Shown in pieces: positions 24,622 to 34,326 of a stretch of DNA of 64,000 bases. The DNA is from Maritalea sp051251695 (lineage in GTDB: Bacteria > Pseudomonadota > Alphaproteobacteria > Rhizobiales > Devosiaceae), in assembly GCF_051251695.1 (NCBI RefSeq), contig NZ_JBPOEU010000018.1:11780-75779 (forward strand), written 5' to 3'. Every line of letters starts with the position of its first letter. Position 1 is the stretch's first letter. Both the position numbers and the translations under genes were made by a program. The notes under the pieces are model-generated. The model did not search any database. It saw only the letters and a program-made list of their open reading frames with translations, and was not told the origin of the DNA.

Positions 24622-27468
24622 TTAATCAGAGCCCAAGAAATTGCGTTGCCACCAGCCTTTTTTGGCTTTCTTTTCAGGCTCTTTTGTCTCTTTATCGTTC
24701 TCAGTTGGAGACGATGAGGTAACGATGACGCCTTCTTCGTGCAGTTTCTTCTCCGCACGTTCTGGTCTGGAATTCTTTTCCGTCTCTGTTGGCGCAGGTG
24801 CAGTTTCAGCCTTTGTAGGCTCAACCTTGGGCGCCGCAGTTTCTGCGCTAACGGTTTCGCCGGAAGCTTGATCTTGAGCTACGCTCTCGGCTTTTGGTTT
24901 ACGGCCACGACGACGTTTTGGTTTATCTTCTGCCGGTTTGTCAGCGTCTGAGGTTGCCTCTTGAACTTCAGAAGTGGCACTTACTTCGGCGTTCTGGTTA
25001 TCATCAGACTTTCTTTTGCGCGGACGTCGTGTGCGCTTTTTCGGCTTGTCTTCAGATTGAGCGTTGTTTTCAGACGTCGGCGCATCAGAACTTACGCTCG
25101 TTGCTTCAATCGCAGCGGCGGCTTGAGCATCCATGGGTGCATCACTTGATGCGGCATCGCCAGACGGCGCGTCATCTGAAGGTGTTGCTTCAGATTGATC
25201 AGCTGTGTTGTTGTCGTTTGATTGGCTTTCGTTCGATTGAACATCACCATCTTGAACGCGACGATTGCGACGACCACCACGACGACCGCGACGACGGCGT
25301 TTTTTAGGCTGATCGTCGTCACCATCTTCATCATTGTCGTCTTCAGACTTGGTTTCTCCAGACTTGCTTTCGGCAGTTTCAGCCTTCACTTCGTCCGTCG
25401 CATTGTTCTCATTTGTGTTGTTGTCAGTATTATTGTTGTCGCGATCTCGACCGCCACGACGTCTGCGCTTACCGCGACGTCGGCTGGATTTTTCTTCCTG
25501 GCGTTCTTCGGTCTCATCCTCGTCGTTCACAGCTTCGACTTCAGCTTCATCTTCTTCGATGATTGGTGCTGCGATTGGGGCAGAGTCAACTTTGACGTGG
25601 TTTGACTGTCTTATTTCGCCAGTATCATATGGGTCACCTTTTTCGATGGTGAATTGGTTGCCCAGCAAATGGTTGTCCGCAGTGATGGCGATTGCCAACC
25701 CAAAGCGATGTTCCAAACTCAGCAATTGGCTGCGTTTGGCGTTCAACAGATAAAGAGCAACTTCACTTGGCACCTTGACGCTGATCGATTGGCCTTGCTT
25801 GCGCATGACCTGGTTTTCGATTGCGCGCATCACCATAAGGGCAAGACTGTCAACTGAACGTACAAGGCCAGTGCCTGTGCAAACAGGGCAGGTGTTGGTG
25901 GAACTTTCAAGGACGCCAAACCGAATGCGTTGGCGCGACATTTCGAGTAGACCGAAATGTGAAATGCGGCCGACTTGAATACGTGCGCGATCAGATTTCA
26001 GGTTGTCTTTGAGTTTGCGCTCAACAGCACGAATGTTGCGTTTCTCTTCCATATCGATGAAATCGATAACAACAAGCCCGGCCATATCCCGCAGGCGCAA
26101 TTGGCGTGCCAATTCTGCGGCAGCTTCAAGGTTGGTTTGAAGCGCGGTGTCTTCAATATTGTGTTCTTTTGTTGCTTTACCCGAGTTCACGTCAACAGAA
26201 ACAAGTGCTTCGGTTGGGTTGATCACCAAGTAGCCGCCAGAGGGCAGGGTGACTTGCGGTGAGAACATCGAATCAAGCTGTTCTTCTACCCCGTGACGGG
26301 AGAAGATGGGCTGTTCTTCGCGGTATGGCTGAACGTTCTTTGCGTGTGACGGCATAATCATACGCATGAAGTCTTTTGCTTCACGATATGCTTCTTCGCC
26401 AGACACCTGAACTTCAGAAATCTCTTTATTGTAAAGGTCGCGAATAGAGCGCTTAATCAAGCTGCCTTCTTCGTAGACCAAACATGGTGCCGATGATTCT
26501 AACGTCAGGCTGCGCACATTCTCCCAAAGACGCAAAAGATATTCAAAATCGCGCTTCACTTCGGCTTTTGTGCGGCTAGCGCCAGCGGTACGTAGGATAA
26601 CGCCCATGCCTTTTTGCACGTCTAATTCGCTGGCGACTTGCTTTAGCCGTTTGCGGTCAGCTGCGTTGGTGATTTTGCGAGAAATGCCACCACCGCGTGC
26701 TGTATTTGGCATCAATACTGAATAGCGACCAGCCAATGAAAGGTAGGTCGTTAGAGCTGCGCCTTTATTGCCGCGCTCTTCTTTTACCACTTGAACCAAC
26801 AAGACCTGACGGCGCTTGATGACTTCTTGAATTCTATAGACTTTGGCTTTTTTCTTGCGGCGGCGCTGTGGAACTTCTTCCATTGCGTCTTCTGCACCAA
26901 CTTCGTCAACACCGGCTTCTTCGCCAGTTGTTGTTATTTCGTCTTCGTCAGCGCTATCGCTTTTCGCAGTTGCATCTTGCTCAGCTGCAGGTTCCGCCTC
27001 AGGCGCATCCGCTACTGGCTCGCTCGCCACACTTGCTGTTTCGATATTGGTCGCTTGTGCTGGCACATCATCACTTGGTGCTGTAACAGGACTTGACGCT
27101 GTATCAGGGTCCTCAATATCAAGGATGCTGGGCTGATCAACATCTGAAAGGTCTTCAGACTGGGCGGCTTCAGCTTCTTCGGCTTCCTCTTCAGCTAAAA
27201 GCGCATCGCGATCAGCTTGGGGAATTTGATAATAGTCGGGATGTATTTCTGAGAAGGCGAGAAAGCCGTGACGGTTGCCGCCATAGTCGACGAAGGCCGC
27301 CTGCAAAGACGGTTCTACTCTCGTAACTTTTGCGAGGTAAATATTGCCTCGCAACTGCCGTCTTGCGGCGCTTTCAAAGTCAAACTCGTCTAAACGAGAT
27401 CCGCTAGTTACAACTACTCGTGTTTCTTCCGGGTGGATTGCATCCACCAGCATTTTTCTTGTTGCCAT
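24622..27468 (-). CDS. rne: Ribonuclease E/G
   Basis: Essential endoribonuclease of mRNA decay and rRNA/tRNA processing. 948 residues. The catalytic half (1-~580) has the S1 domain split by an acidic insert of about 100 residues (LLAEEEAEEAEAAQSE ...), the RNase H-like and DNase I-like domains (GLVVIDFIDMEEKRNIRAVE with the Mg-binding Asp) and the Zn-link CPVCTGTGLVRS. The C-terminal ~370 residues are disordered, Arg/Asp/Ala-rich (RRGKRRRRGGRDRDNNNT) and should bind RNA and degradosome partners. Start ATG 27468 with GTGGAG. The ordered antisense reading frames opposite the repeats are composition artefacts. Confidence 0.97.
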   Translation of the reverse strand: MATRKMLVDAIHPEETRVVVTSGSRLDEFDFESAARRQLRGNIYLAKVTRVEPSLQAAFVDYGGNRHGFLAFSEIHPDYYQIPQADRDALLAEEEAEEAEAAQSEDLSDVDQPSILDIEDPDTASSPVTAPSDDVPAQATNIETASVASEPVADAPEAEPAAEQDATAKSDSADEDEITTTGEEAGVDEVGAEDAMEEVPQRRRKKKAKVYRIQEVIKRRQVLLVQVVKEERGNKGAALTTYLSLAGRYSVLMPNTARGGGISRKITNAADRKRLKQVASELDVQKGMGVILRTAGASRTKAEVKRDFEYLLRLWENVRSLTLESSAPCLVYEEGSLIKRSIRDLYNKEISEVQVSGEEAYREAKDFMRMIMPSHAKNVQPYREEQPIFSRHGVEEQLDSMFSPQVTLPSGGYLVINPTEALVSVDVNSGKATKEHNIEDTALQTNLEAAAELARQLRLRDMAGLVVIDFIDMEEKRNIRAVERKLKDNLKSDRARIQVGRISHFGLLEMSRQRIRFGVLESSTNTCPVCTGTGLVRSVDSLALMVMRAIENQVMRKQGQSISVKVPSEVALYLLNAKRSQLLSLEHRFGLAIAITADNHLLGNQFTIEKGDPYDTGEIRQSNHVKVDSAPIAAPIIEEDEAEVEAVNDEDETEERQEEKSSRRRGKRRRRGGRDRDNNNTDNNTNENNATDEVKAETAESKSGETKSEDDNDEDGDDDQPKKRRRRGRRGGRRNRRVQDGDVQSNESQSNDNNTADQSEATPSDDAPSGDAASSDAPMDAQAAAAIEATSVSSDAPTSENNAQSEDKPKKRTRRPRKRKSDDNQNAEVSATSEVQEATSDADKPAEDKPKRRRGRKPKAESVAQDQASGETVSAETAAPKVEPTKAETAPAPTETEKNSRPERAEKKLHEEGVIVTSSSPTENDKETKEPEKKAKKGWWQRNFLGSD

Positions 27469-28068
27469 GTATTATTACTCCACACCGCCGCGCGCTTCTG
27501 CGTTTCAAACCACTAAAAAGTGCCTGACTGCCAGTGCGCACCGGGGTGTATTCCATTTTTAAGCCACGGCCGGAGTTAGCGGCGGGGCGATTGTTTGGGG
27601 AAAAAGTGTGGCACACAAAAACAGGTCTTCGCGCGCTGAGCGTGCGTTCACCAGTTTGATTGAGATGCCTCATCACAATTTCTTTCGTTCTGCTCTTAGT
27701 TTTCGAAGGGAGGTCCAAAAATAAGAGCTGGCCATTCGGCCGAATTCAAAGTTTTCACGCGAACTATCTTCCCGCCAGCGCCTAAAAACGTCGCTGCTTT
27801 GTGGGGTCGGTTGGCACTTGCATCAACAATTGCGACATTAAAGCTGCAAAAACGTTGTACAAAAAGCGCCAGTTCACAAATTTGGTGTACGTTCGAAATA
27901 CAAAATAAGCAACAAATATGTTTGTGAGCGAGCTTGAGAAGGTCACGTTTGCCCAGAATTTGGCGCTTTTCAATTCTATTGCAATTTCCCATCAAATTGA
28001 ATTTGAGGAACCATACGCCCAAATAAGAGAATCATTTATACAAGGGTGTAACAGTTAGAGAGGTGCCT
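27469..28068. other. 600-base divergent region between rne and the amidase gene
   Basis: No supported gene; the 60-108-codon frames lack ribosome sites and domain content. The stretch next to rne (27469-27720) is GC-rich and structured on the rne strand, consistent with a long 5' leader, as rne messages commonly have for autoregulation (inference). The amidase promoter should lie about 27990-28060, but I see no clear -35/-10 pair. Confidence 0.5.
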
Positions 28069-29322
28069 ATGCGGCATTGGGGAGTTGCTGGCGCGGTTTT
28101 AGCGTTGGTATTCAGTGTTTTGATTAGTTTTGTTGGTTTTGCACAGGAACAATCGCCCGCTGCGCCAGCTGCTGACGTGCAGATTTTGGATGCGCGCATT
28201 GTATCCGGGCCGGAGCGCAACAGAATTGTATTCGATTTGACGGACGCTGTTGTCTATTCAACATTTCCAGTCGATCAGCCTGACCGACTTATCATCGAGT
28301 TTGAGGTTCAAGGTGTTGCTTCTACTGCGCCCACATCATTGGAAGCAACTGGCCTGGTTCAAAAGATGAGTTTGGGCATGTTGGATGACAATACTGCCCG
28401 TGCGGTGATTTTTTTAACTCAACCTGTTCAAGTCGGCGATATCAAACTTTCACCCGCAGAAGGGGAGTTGCCTGCAAGGCTGGTCTTAGAACTGGTGCCG
28501 GGTGAGCGTGAAGTTTTCGACCAAGCGGTTGCTGCGATAAAGGCTGAAAATGAACAGGCACAAATTGCTGAGAACGCTCAAACTCCGGCCGCTGTGCCTG
28601 AGGTTGATCCAGTCGTTGAAAATCAAGCGCCTGCAATTCGGCCGCTGATCCTGATTGATCCGGGCCATGGTGGCATCGATATGGGCGCAAAAGGCGAAAC
28701 GGGGCTCTTTGAGAAAGACGTCGTGTTGCAGATTGCTAAGCGATTGCAATCTGAATTGTCCGCTTTAAACCGGTTTGATGTGGCACTGACCCGAGATGGG
28801 GATACGTTTTTGACCCTAAATGAACGGGTGCAATTGGCGCGTGATAATCAAGCCAACCTTTTGGTGTCATTACATGCCGACTCGTTTGACCAACCCTTTG
28901 TGCGGGGTGGCAGTGTTTACACAAGGGACGAAACAGCAACGGACGTCATAGATAAAGTGTTGGCGGATACTGAAAACCAAGTTGATTTGGTCGCTGGGTT
29001 CAATCCACCGTCTGGCAATGATCAAGTTGTAGATATATTGGTTGACCTCATGCGCCGTGAAACGCGCCGCCAGTCTTTTGTTGCCGCGCGCCAAATTGTT
29101 GGACAAATGAATACGTCCATGCCGATGCGTCCGCACCCATTAAGACAGGCCGATTTCTTTGTATTGCAGGCACCTGAAGTGCCTTCTGTGCTGATTGAGT
29201 TGGGATTTTTATCCAACAGCAAAGATTTGGCCAATCTGTCACAAGCCGAATGGCAACAAAAGGTGGCGGTTACGCTGGCGCGCGGGATCGCCAAATATTT
29301 TGACGTCAGCGTTCAACCATGA
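28069..29322 (+). CDS. N-acetylmuramoyl-L-alanine amidase, AMIN plus Amidase_3
   Basis: Cleaves the bond between N-acetylmuramic acid and L-alanine, splitting septal peptidoglycan. 417 residues: signal peptide (VAGAVLALVFSVLISFVGFA), AMIN domain (about 35-150; VQILDARIVSGPERNRIVFD) that targets to the septum, an Ala/Gln-rich linker, then Amidase_3 with LILIDPGHGGIDMGAKGE (zinc His), FEKDVVLQIA (zinc Glu), NLLVSLHADSF (zinc His) and SVLIELGFLSN (catalytic Glu). This matches AmiC-type enzymes. ATG 28069 is preceded by AGAGAGG; GTG 28063 is an alternative. The gene for PBP1A follows. Confidence 0.94.
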   Translation: MRHWGVAGAVLALVFSVLISFVGFAQEQSPAAPAADVQILDARIVSGPERNRIVFDLTDAVVYSTFPVDQPDRLIIEFEVQGVASTAPTSLEATGLVQKMSLGMLDDNTARAVIFLTQPVQVGDIKLSPAEGELPARLVLELVPGEREVFDQAVAAIKAENEQAQIAENAQTPAAVPEVDPVVENQAPAIRPLILIDPGHGGIDMGAKGETGLFEKDVVLQIAKRLQSELSALNRFDVALTRDGDTFLTLNERVQLARDNQANLLVSLHADSFDQPFVRGGSVYTRDETATDVIDKVLADTENQVDLVAGFNPPSGNDQVVDILVDLMRRETRRQSFVAARQIVGQMNTSMPMRPHPLRQADFFVLQAPEVPSVLIELGFLSNSKDLANLSQAEWQQKVAVTLARGIAKYFDVSVQP

Positions 29323-29454
29323 TTAAAGCGCCAATTAAGTAAAACATGTCGTTGCGGCCATAATCTGGTCCAATCAAGCGACTATCGGATGAGTTTGAAC
29401 TTTGGAATAAAGCAAATAGCAGATTTGCATTTGTGATCAGGAATATACAGCAAG

Positions 29455-31875
29455 ATGCTACGATTTTTAGGTTGGTTGTTCGGTTTTGGCGTGTTTATGG
29501 GGTTTGTGGTGCTTGGCGGCGTCGGCATATTCCTGTGGAACCTGTCGCAAGATTTGCCAGATTACACCGTTTTAAAAGACTATCAGCCTCCGGTTACCAC
29601 ACGGGTTCACGCTGCGGACGGCACTTTGCTCGGTGAATATGCGCGCGAGCGTCGGCTGTTCCAACCAATTGAAACAGTTCCGCCGCTTGTGGTGCAGGCT
29701 TTTATTTCTGTTGAAGACAAAGACTTCTATTCACATGGTGGATTGGCACTTGATGGGATTGTTCGTGCATTGCGGGACAATGTGCAGAATAAAATTGATG
29801 GCACTTCGGGACCACTCGTTGGGGCGTCAACCATCACCCAGCAAGTTGCGCGGAACTTTTTGCTGACCCTTGATCAAACCTGGGATCGTAAAATCAAGGA
29901 AATGCTGCTCGCCATTCGTATTGAGCAGACCTTTTCTAAAGATAAGATCATGGAGTTGTATCTCAATGAAATTTTCTTGGGGTTCAATTCCTACGGGATT
30001 TCAGCAGCGGCACTCAACTATTTCGATAAAGCGCTATATGAGCTGACTATTGCTGAGGCTGCTTACATTGCGGCGCTGCCCAAAGGGCCAGCAAACTATC
30101 ACCCCATCCGCAAGCCTGAGGCCGCAATTGCGCGTCGTAATTATGTGATCGATCGCATGGTGGAAGAAGGCTACATCCAGGTTGCGGAAGGCGAAGCTGC
30201 AAAAAGTGAGCCATTGAACGTGTTCCCACGTACATCTGGGTCGCAAATTTTCTCCGCAGAATATTTTGCAGAAGAAGTGCGTCGCCGCTTGTCGAGCATT
30301 TATGGCGATGATCAGCTTTATGGTGGTGGCCTTTCTGTGCGTACGACAATGGAACCTCGGCTTCAAAGGTTCGCTCGCAAAGCATTGATGGACGGTCTTA
30401 TTAATTTTGATCAGAAAAAGGGCTATCGCGGACCGGTTGAAACCATTGAGTTGGATGATGACTGGGGCGATGATCTTGCTGAGATCACGCCGTTGTCGGA
30501 TGTTCCCGAATGGCGATTAGGCGTGGTAATCGAGCTTGAAGAAAATTCAGCGGTTGTGGGATTACATCCCGGAAAAAACCTGCAAAAACAAGTCAACCCA
30601 GAGCGGGAAACAGGCCAGTTGCCCGGCAAGCAGCAAAAGTGGATTTCGAAGTCTTTATCCAAGGTACTGAATTTGGGCGATGTGATCTATGTCGAGCAAG
30701 TTGAAGGCGAGGAGGAAGGCATTTATCAAATGCGCCAGCCTCCAGAGGTTGAAGGCGGCTTGGTCGCGATGGATCCACGGACCGGGCGTGTACTTGCGCT
30801 TGTTGGTGGTTTTTCATTCGCCAGTTCTGAGTTTAACCGTGCAACACAGGCGCAGCGCCAACCGGGTTCTTCGTTTAAGCCATTTGTTTATGCAGCGGCG
30901 CTTGATAACGGCTACACACCAGCATCAGTTGTGCTGGACGCACCGTTGGAAATCAAAAACTCTGATGGTTCTACGTATCGACCTGAAAACTATTCAGTTC
31001 AGTATTACGGACCGCAGACTTTACGTCGGGGTATTGAACGTTCAAGAAACGTGATGACTGTTCGGCTTGCTCAAGATATCGGTATGCCGCTTGTTTCCGA
31101 ATATTCTCGCCTTTTCGGCATTCATGACAATTTGCCACCATATTTGGCGATGGCGCTTGGTGCTGGTGAGACAAGTGTAATGCGCATGACGGCCGGTTAC
31201 GCGACGATTGCAAATGGCGGACGCCGGATTGAGCCGACACTTATTGACCGGGTACAAGACCGTTACGGCAAAACCGTGTTTAAGCACGATGAGCGTATTT
31301 GCGACGGTTGTGAAGTCGAGAGCTGGCAAAACCAAGCAGAGCCATTGGTTATTGATACACGAGAACAAGTGCTCGACCCAATGACGGCCTATCAGATCAC
31401 TTCCATGATGGAAGGTGTGATTAAACGAGGCACCGGTGCGCGTGTGCGCTCAATTGGCCGCCCAGTAGCTGGAAAAACAGGCACCTCAAACGACTATAAA
31501 GATGCGTGGTTTGTTGGCTTTACCCCAGAAATGGCGGTAGGTGTTTATGTTGGTTATGACACACCCAAAAATATGGGACGTGCCGCAACAGGTGGCGAAC
31601 TTGCCGCGCCGATCTTTACAGCTTTCATGAAAGAAGCGCTTGCGGGTAAACCGCCTACTCCGTTCAATATTCCTGCTGGCATGACACCGATTTGGATTGA
31701 TCCCAAAACGGGCGTGAAAGTCGCTGGTGGTGACGGTGCTATTGTTGAAGCGTTTAAGCCGGGAACGGGGCCGAACCTGATCACCTCTGTTATTGGCATT
31801 GATTCTGAAGTCTTCCAAGAATTGGAAGGCGGCACGAGCCAGGACTTTAATGCAGGTCGTGGTGGGCTGTTCTGA
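29455..31875 (+). CDS. mrcA: Penicillin-binding protein 1A (bifunctional transglycosylase/transpeptidase)
   Basis: Polymerises glycan strands and cross-links peptides. 806 residues, normal length. One N-terminal transmembrane helix (LGWLFGFGVFMGFVVLGGVG), glycosyltransferase-51 domain (FISVEDKDFYSHGG with the catalytic Glu; GASTITQQVARNFLL), an OB/ODD-like insertion (about 310-430) and the transpeptidase domain with S472-S-F-K475 (SxxK), the S-x-N region around SRN, and K674-T-G-T-S. AGGAA precedes ATG 29455. It follows the amidase by 132 bases and may share its transcript. Confidence 0.96.
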   Translation: MLRFLGWLFGFGVFMGFVVLGGVGIFLWNLSQDLPDYTVLKDYQPPVTTRVHAADGTLLGEYARERRLFQPIETVPPLVVQAFISVEDKDFYSHGGLALDGIVRALRDNVQNKIDGTSGPLVGASTITQQVARNFLLTLDQTWDRKIKEMLLAIRIEQTFSKDKIMELYLNEIFLGFNSYGISAAALNYFDKALYELTIAEAAYIAALPKGPANYHPIRKPEAAIARRNYVIDRMVEEGYIQVAEGEAAKSEPLNVFPRTSGSQIFSAEYFAEEVRRRLSSIYGDDQLYGGGLSVRTTMEPRLQRFARKALMDGLINFDQKKGYRGPVETIELDDDWGDDLAEITPLSDVPEWRLGVVIELEENSAVVGLHPGKNLQKQVNPERETGQLPGKQQKWISKSLSKVLNLGDVIYVEQVEGEEEGIYQMRQPPEVEGGLVAMDPRTGRVLALVGGFSFASSEFNRATQAQRQPGSSFKPFVYAAALDNGYTPASVVLDAPLEIKNSDGSTYRPENYSVQYYGPQTLRRGIERSRNVMTVRLAQDIGMPLVSEYSRLFGIHDNLPPYLAMALGAGETSVMRMTAGYATIANGGRRIEPTLIDRVQDRYGKTVFKHDERICDGCEVESWQNQAEPLVIDTREQVLDPMTAYQITSMMEGVIKRGTGARVRSIGRPVAGKTGTSNDYKDAWFVGFTPEMAVGVYVGYDTPKNMGRAATGGELAAPIFTAFMKEALAGKPPTPFNIPAGMTPIWIDPKTGVKVAGGDGAIVEAFKPGTGPNLITSVIGIDSEVFQELEGGTSQDFNAGRGGLF

Positions 31876-31994
31876 TTATAGCTGTTTGTAACAAGTTGAC
31901 CTTTGCTGCGCGCGCCTTGCGACCGCAGCGCCGTTCGGCTAAATCTAAAGTTCCAATTTTCGCAAGAATTTATACGAGAGTTTAGAAGTTTCTT

Positions 31995-33108
31995 ATGCGT
32001 GCAGAAATTCAAACCGTTGTCGATGAGATCGAGCAAGCCATGGGTTTGCTAAGGAGGCATCTTTGACTGGGATACGGCCCAGTCTCGCCTAGATGAATTA
32101 AACGAAAAAGCCGAAGATCCCGATCTTTGGAACGACACCGAAAAAGCGCAAGCTGTAATGCGTGATCGCACCTCTTTGGAGGGGCAGATCAGCGCCATTG
32201 CTGAATTGCAAGCTACGCTGACCGACAATGTGGATTTGATCGAGTTGGGCGAAATGGAAGACGACCAAGAAGTCGTCAAAGAGGCTGAGAAAGCTCTTGT
32301 TTCGTTGAAGGTACAAACTGACCGTCGGCAGGTTGAAACTTTGTTGTCTGGCGAAGCTGACGCCAATGATTGCTATGTGGAAGTACATGCGGGTGCCGGT
32401 GGCACAGAGAGCCAAGACTGGGCGAACATGCTTTTGCGCATGTATACGCGATGGGCGGAACGTAGCGGCCGCAAGGTTGAAGTTATGGAGATGCATGACG
32501 GCGAAGAGGCGGGGATCAAATCCGCGACTTTGCTGGTTAAGGGCATCAATTCATATGGTTGGCTAAAAACGGAAAGCGGCGTGCATCGGCTGGTGCGTAT
32601 TTCGCCCTATGATTCTCAGGCACGTCGGCACACCAGTTTTTCTTCGATTTGGGTCTATCCAGTTATTGATAACACGATCGACATTGAGGTCGCTGAATCT
32701 GAAGTGCGGATCGATACCTATCGTGCATCTGGTGCCGGTGGGCAGCACGTCAATACGACAGATAGCGCGGTACGTATTACCCATCTTGAGACGGGTATCG
32801 TGGTGCAGTGTCAAAATGATCGTTCACAGCATAAAAACAAAGCTACAGCTTGGCAGATGTTGCGTGCGCGGCTTTATGAAGCCGAATTGCAAAAGCGCGA
32901 AGAAGCGGCAAACGAAGAGAGTGCGCAAAAGTCGGAGATTGGCTGGGGTCACCAAATTCGTTCGTATGTTTTGCAGCCCTACCAGATGGTCAAAGACTTG
33001 CGCACGAGTGTGGAAAGCACACAGCCTTCTGACGTGCTTGATGGCGATCTGGATGCTTTTATGGAAGCAGCGCTTGCTTTACGCGTCGGCAAGGACGACG
33101 ACGAGTAG
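31995..33108 (+). CDS. prfB: Peptide chain release factor 2 (programmed +1 frameshift)
   Basis: Recognises UGA and UAA stop codons and triggers peptide release. Translation starts at ATG 31995, runs 23 codons and meets an in-frame TGA at 32064-32066; a +1 shift on CTT (32061-32063) continues from GAC at 32065 to TAG 33106-33108, total about 370 residues (E. coli RF2 365). Around the shift: AGGAGG (32052-32057), then CAT, CTT TGA C. Domains: stop-codon recognition around LVRISPYDSQARRHTSF (SPY where the canonical tripeptide is SPF) and the peptidyl-transferase motif GAGGQHVNTTDSAVRITH (GGQ). The weak upstream site GAGAG precedes the start. Convergent with the M23 gene, 3 bases between stops. 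Confidence 0.96.
32052..32067 (+). promoter_or_regulatory. prfB: RF2 autoregulatory frameshift signal
   Basis: AGGAGG-CAT-CTT-TGA-C: an internal Shine-Dalgarno sequence 3 bases before the slippery CTT, then TGA followed by C, the poor-termination context of the canonical prfB site. When RF2 is scarce, TGA is read slowly and ribosomes shift +1. Confidence 0.95.
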
Positions 33109-33111
33109 GGT

Positions 33112-34254
33112 TCAGTTCAAATATTTGGACAGCTTATTGCCCGCAACGATGAAACGCTCAGGATTGACCGGTTTGTCGTTGCGGCGCACTTCCAAATGAA
33201 GGTGAGGGCCTGTGCTGCGGCCCGTCGAGCCGACCAGTCCCAATACTGAACTCGCGCCAACCTTTTGGCCAACCTTGACCTTAATTTTTGACATATGCGC
33301 ATAGCGTGACAAAAGGCCGTTCGGGTGGGTTACTTCAACCGCATTGCCGTACCCGCCTTTGCGCCCCGCAAATGTGACCTTGCCCACCCCAATGGAGCGG
33401 ATTTTTGTGCCGTTGGAGGCGCGAAAATCTAGTCCAGAGTGGAACGCGGATTTTCCGGTAAATGGATCGCGACGATTGCCAAAGCGGGAACTATATTTGT
33501 TCGAATATGGAAGCGGGCGAAAGATTGGCGCGGACTTGATCACGTTTTTCGCATCTTGAAGGCGAGACAGGGCGGACATTGCTGAATTGGCGGCGTCTAT
33601 GTGGTCTGATGGTTCAAAGTCTGGGCGTGCTGGGATGTACGGGCCACCAGTGGCTGCCTTGGCCCGAACCAATAGACCTGCGCGCTTAAGCTCTTTTGAA
33701 ATCAAATCCGTGCGTTTATCCGCTGAAACTGCAATCGCGCTGAGGGCTGCTAAACTTTCGTTTTGCATATTGGTGATGTTTTTCGCCACACCTGCAATAT
33801 CTGATGTTGAAGACACATTGGTAGTTGCTGGGCTAGAAGTTCTTAGGGCGGAACTTGAACTGGAGGCAACGTCGATGCCCAGGTCCTTAGCTTTTTGTGC
33901 CAATGACTTTACATAATCATGTTGTTCGAGCAGCAGTTCCTGTTGGGCAGCTAAGTCCTGCAATTGCAAGTTGATGTTGCCGGATTTTGCGAACTGACGT
34001 GAATGCAATCTATCCAACTCAGTGCGCAAATGAGCGATTCTGTTTTCATAGGCCGCAATTTGCAGGTCTGATTTCGCAGAAAGCGCGTCGGCTATTTTGG
34101 GTGACTTATAAAGCGCTATGGCCAGAAATATATTGGCCGAGAATAAAACGGCGACAAGGCCGTAAATCCAAGCATTCTTGAACTTACCGCGAAACATTAT
34201 TGCGGAGAAGGAGGCGGATGCCCTTACAGTGTTCTGAGTTCCAAAGTTACGCAC
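33112..34254 (-). CDS. M23 family metallopeptidase (LytM-type)
   Basis: 380 residues. N-terminal membrane anchor (NAWIYGLVAVLFSANIFLAI), a coiled-coil-like stretch (about 65-130), and a C-terminal LytM domain: HSGLDFRASNGTKIRSIG (HxxxD zinc ligands), GYGNAVEVTHPNGLLSRYAH and GPHLHLEVRRNDKPVNP (HxH). Either an active peptidoglycan endopeptidase or an amidase activator; the metal ligands are intact, so activity is plausible. The start may be GTG 34254 or ATG 34197; neither has a strong site. Confidence 0.92.
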   Translation of the reverse strand: MRNFGTQNTVRASASFSAIMFRGKFKNAWIYGLVAVLFSANIFLAIALYKSPKIADALSAKSDLQIAAYENRIAHLRTELDRLHSRQFAKSGNINLQLQDLAAQQELLLEQHDYVKSLAQKAKDLGIDVASSSSSALRTSSPATTNVSSTSDIAGVAKNITNMQNESLAALSAIAVSADKRTDLISKELKRAGLLVRAKAATGGPYIPARPDFEPSDHIDAANSAMSALSRLQDAKNVIKSAPIFRPLPYSNKYSSRFGNRRDPFTGKSAFHSGLDFRASNGTKIRSIGVGKVTFAGRKGGYGNAVEVTHPNGLLSRYAHMSKIKVKVGQKVGASSVLGLVGSTGRSTGPHLHLEVRRNDKPVNPERFIVAGNKLSKYLN

Positions 34255-34326
34255 AAACTACTCGTTATTCTAATCAACCAGGATGTGGCTAAGCATGAAC
34301 GTCTATGGTTAATAAATGTAGAAAAG

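Noticed and set aside
25222..25605. Long open frames opposite the rne C-terminal region
   Set aside because: They arise from the repetitive Asp/Arg/Ala-rich codons of RNase E and have unnatural composition (runs of Thr, Ala).
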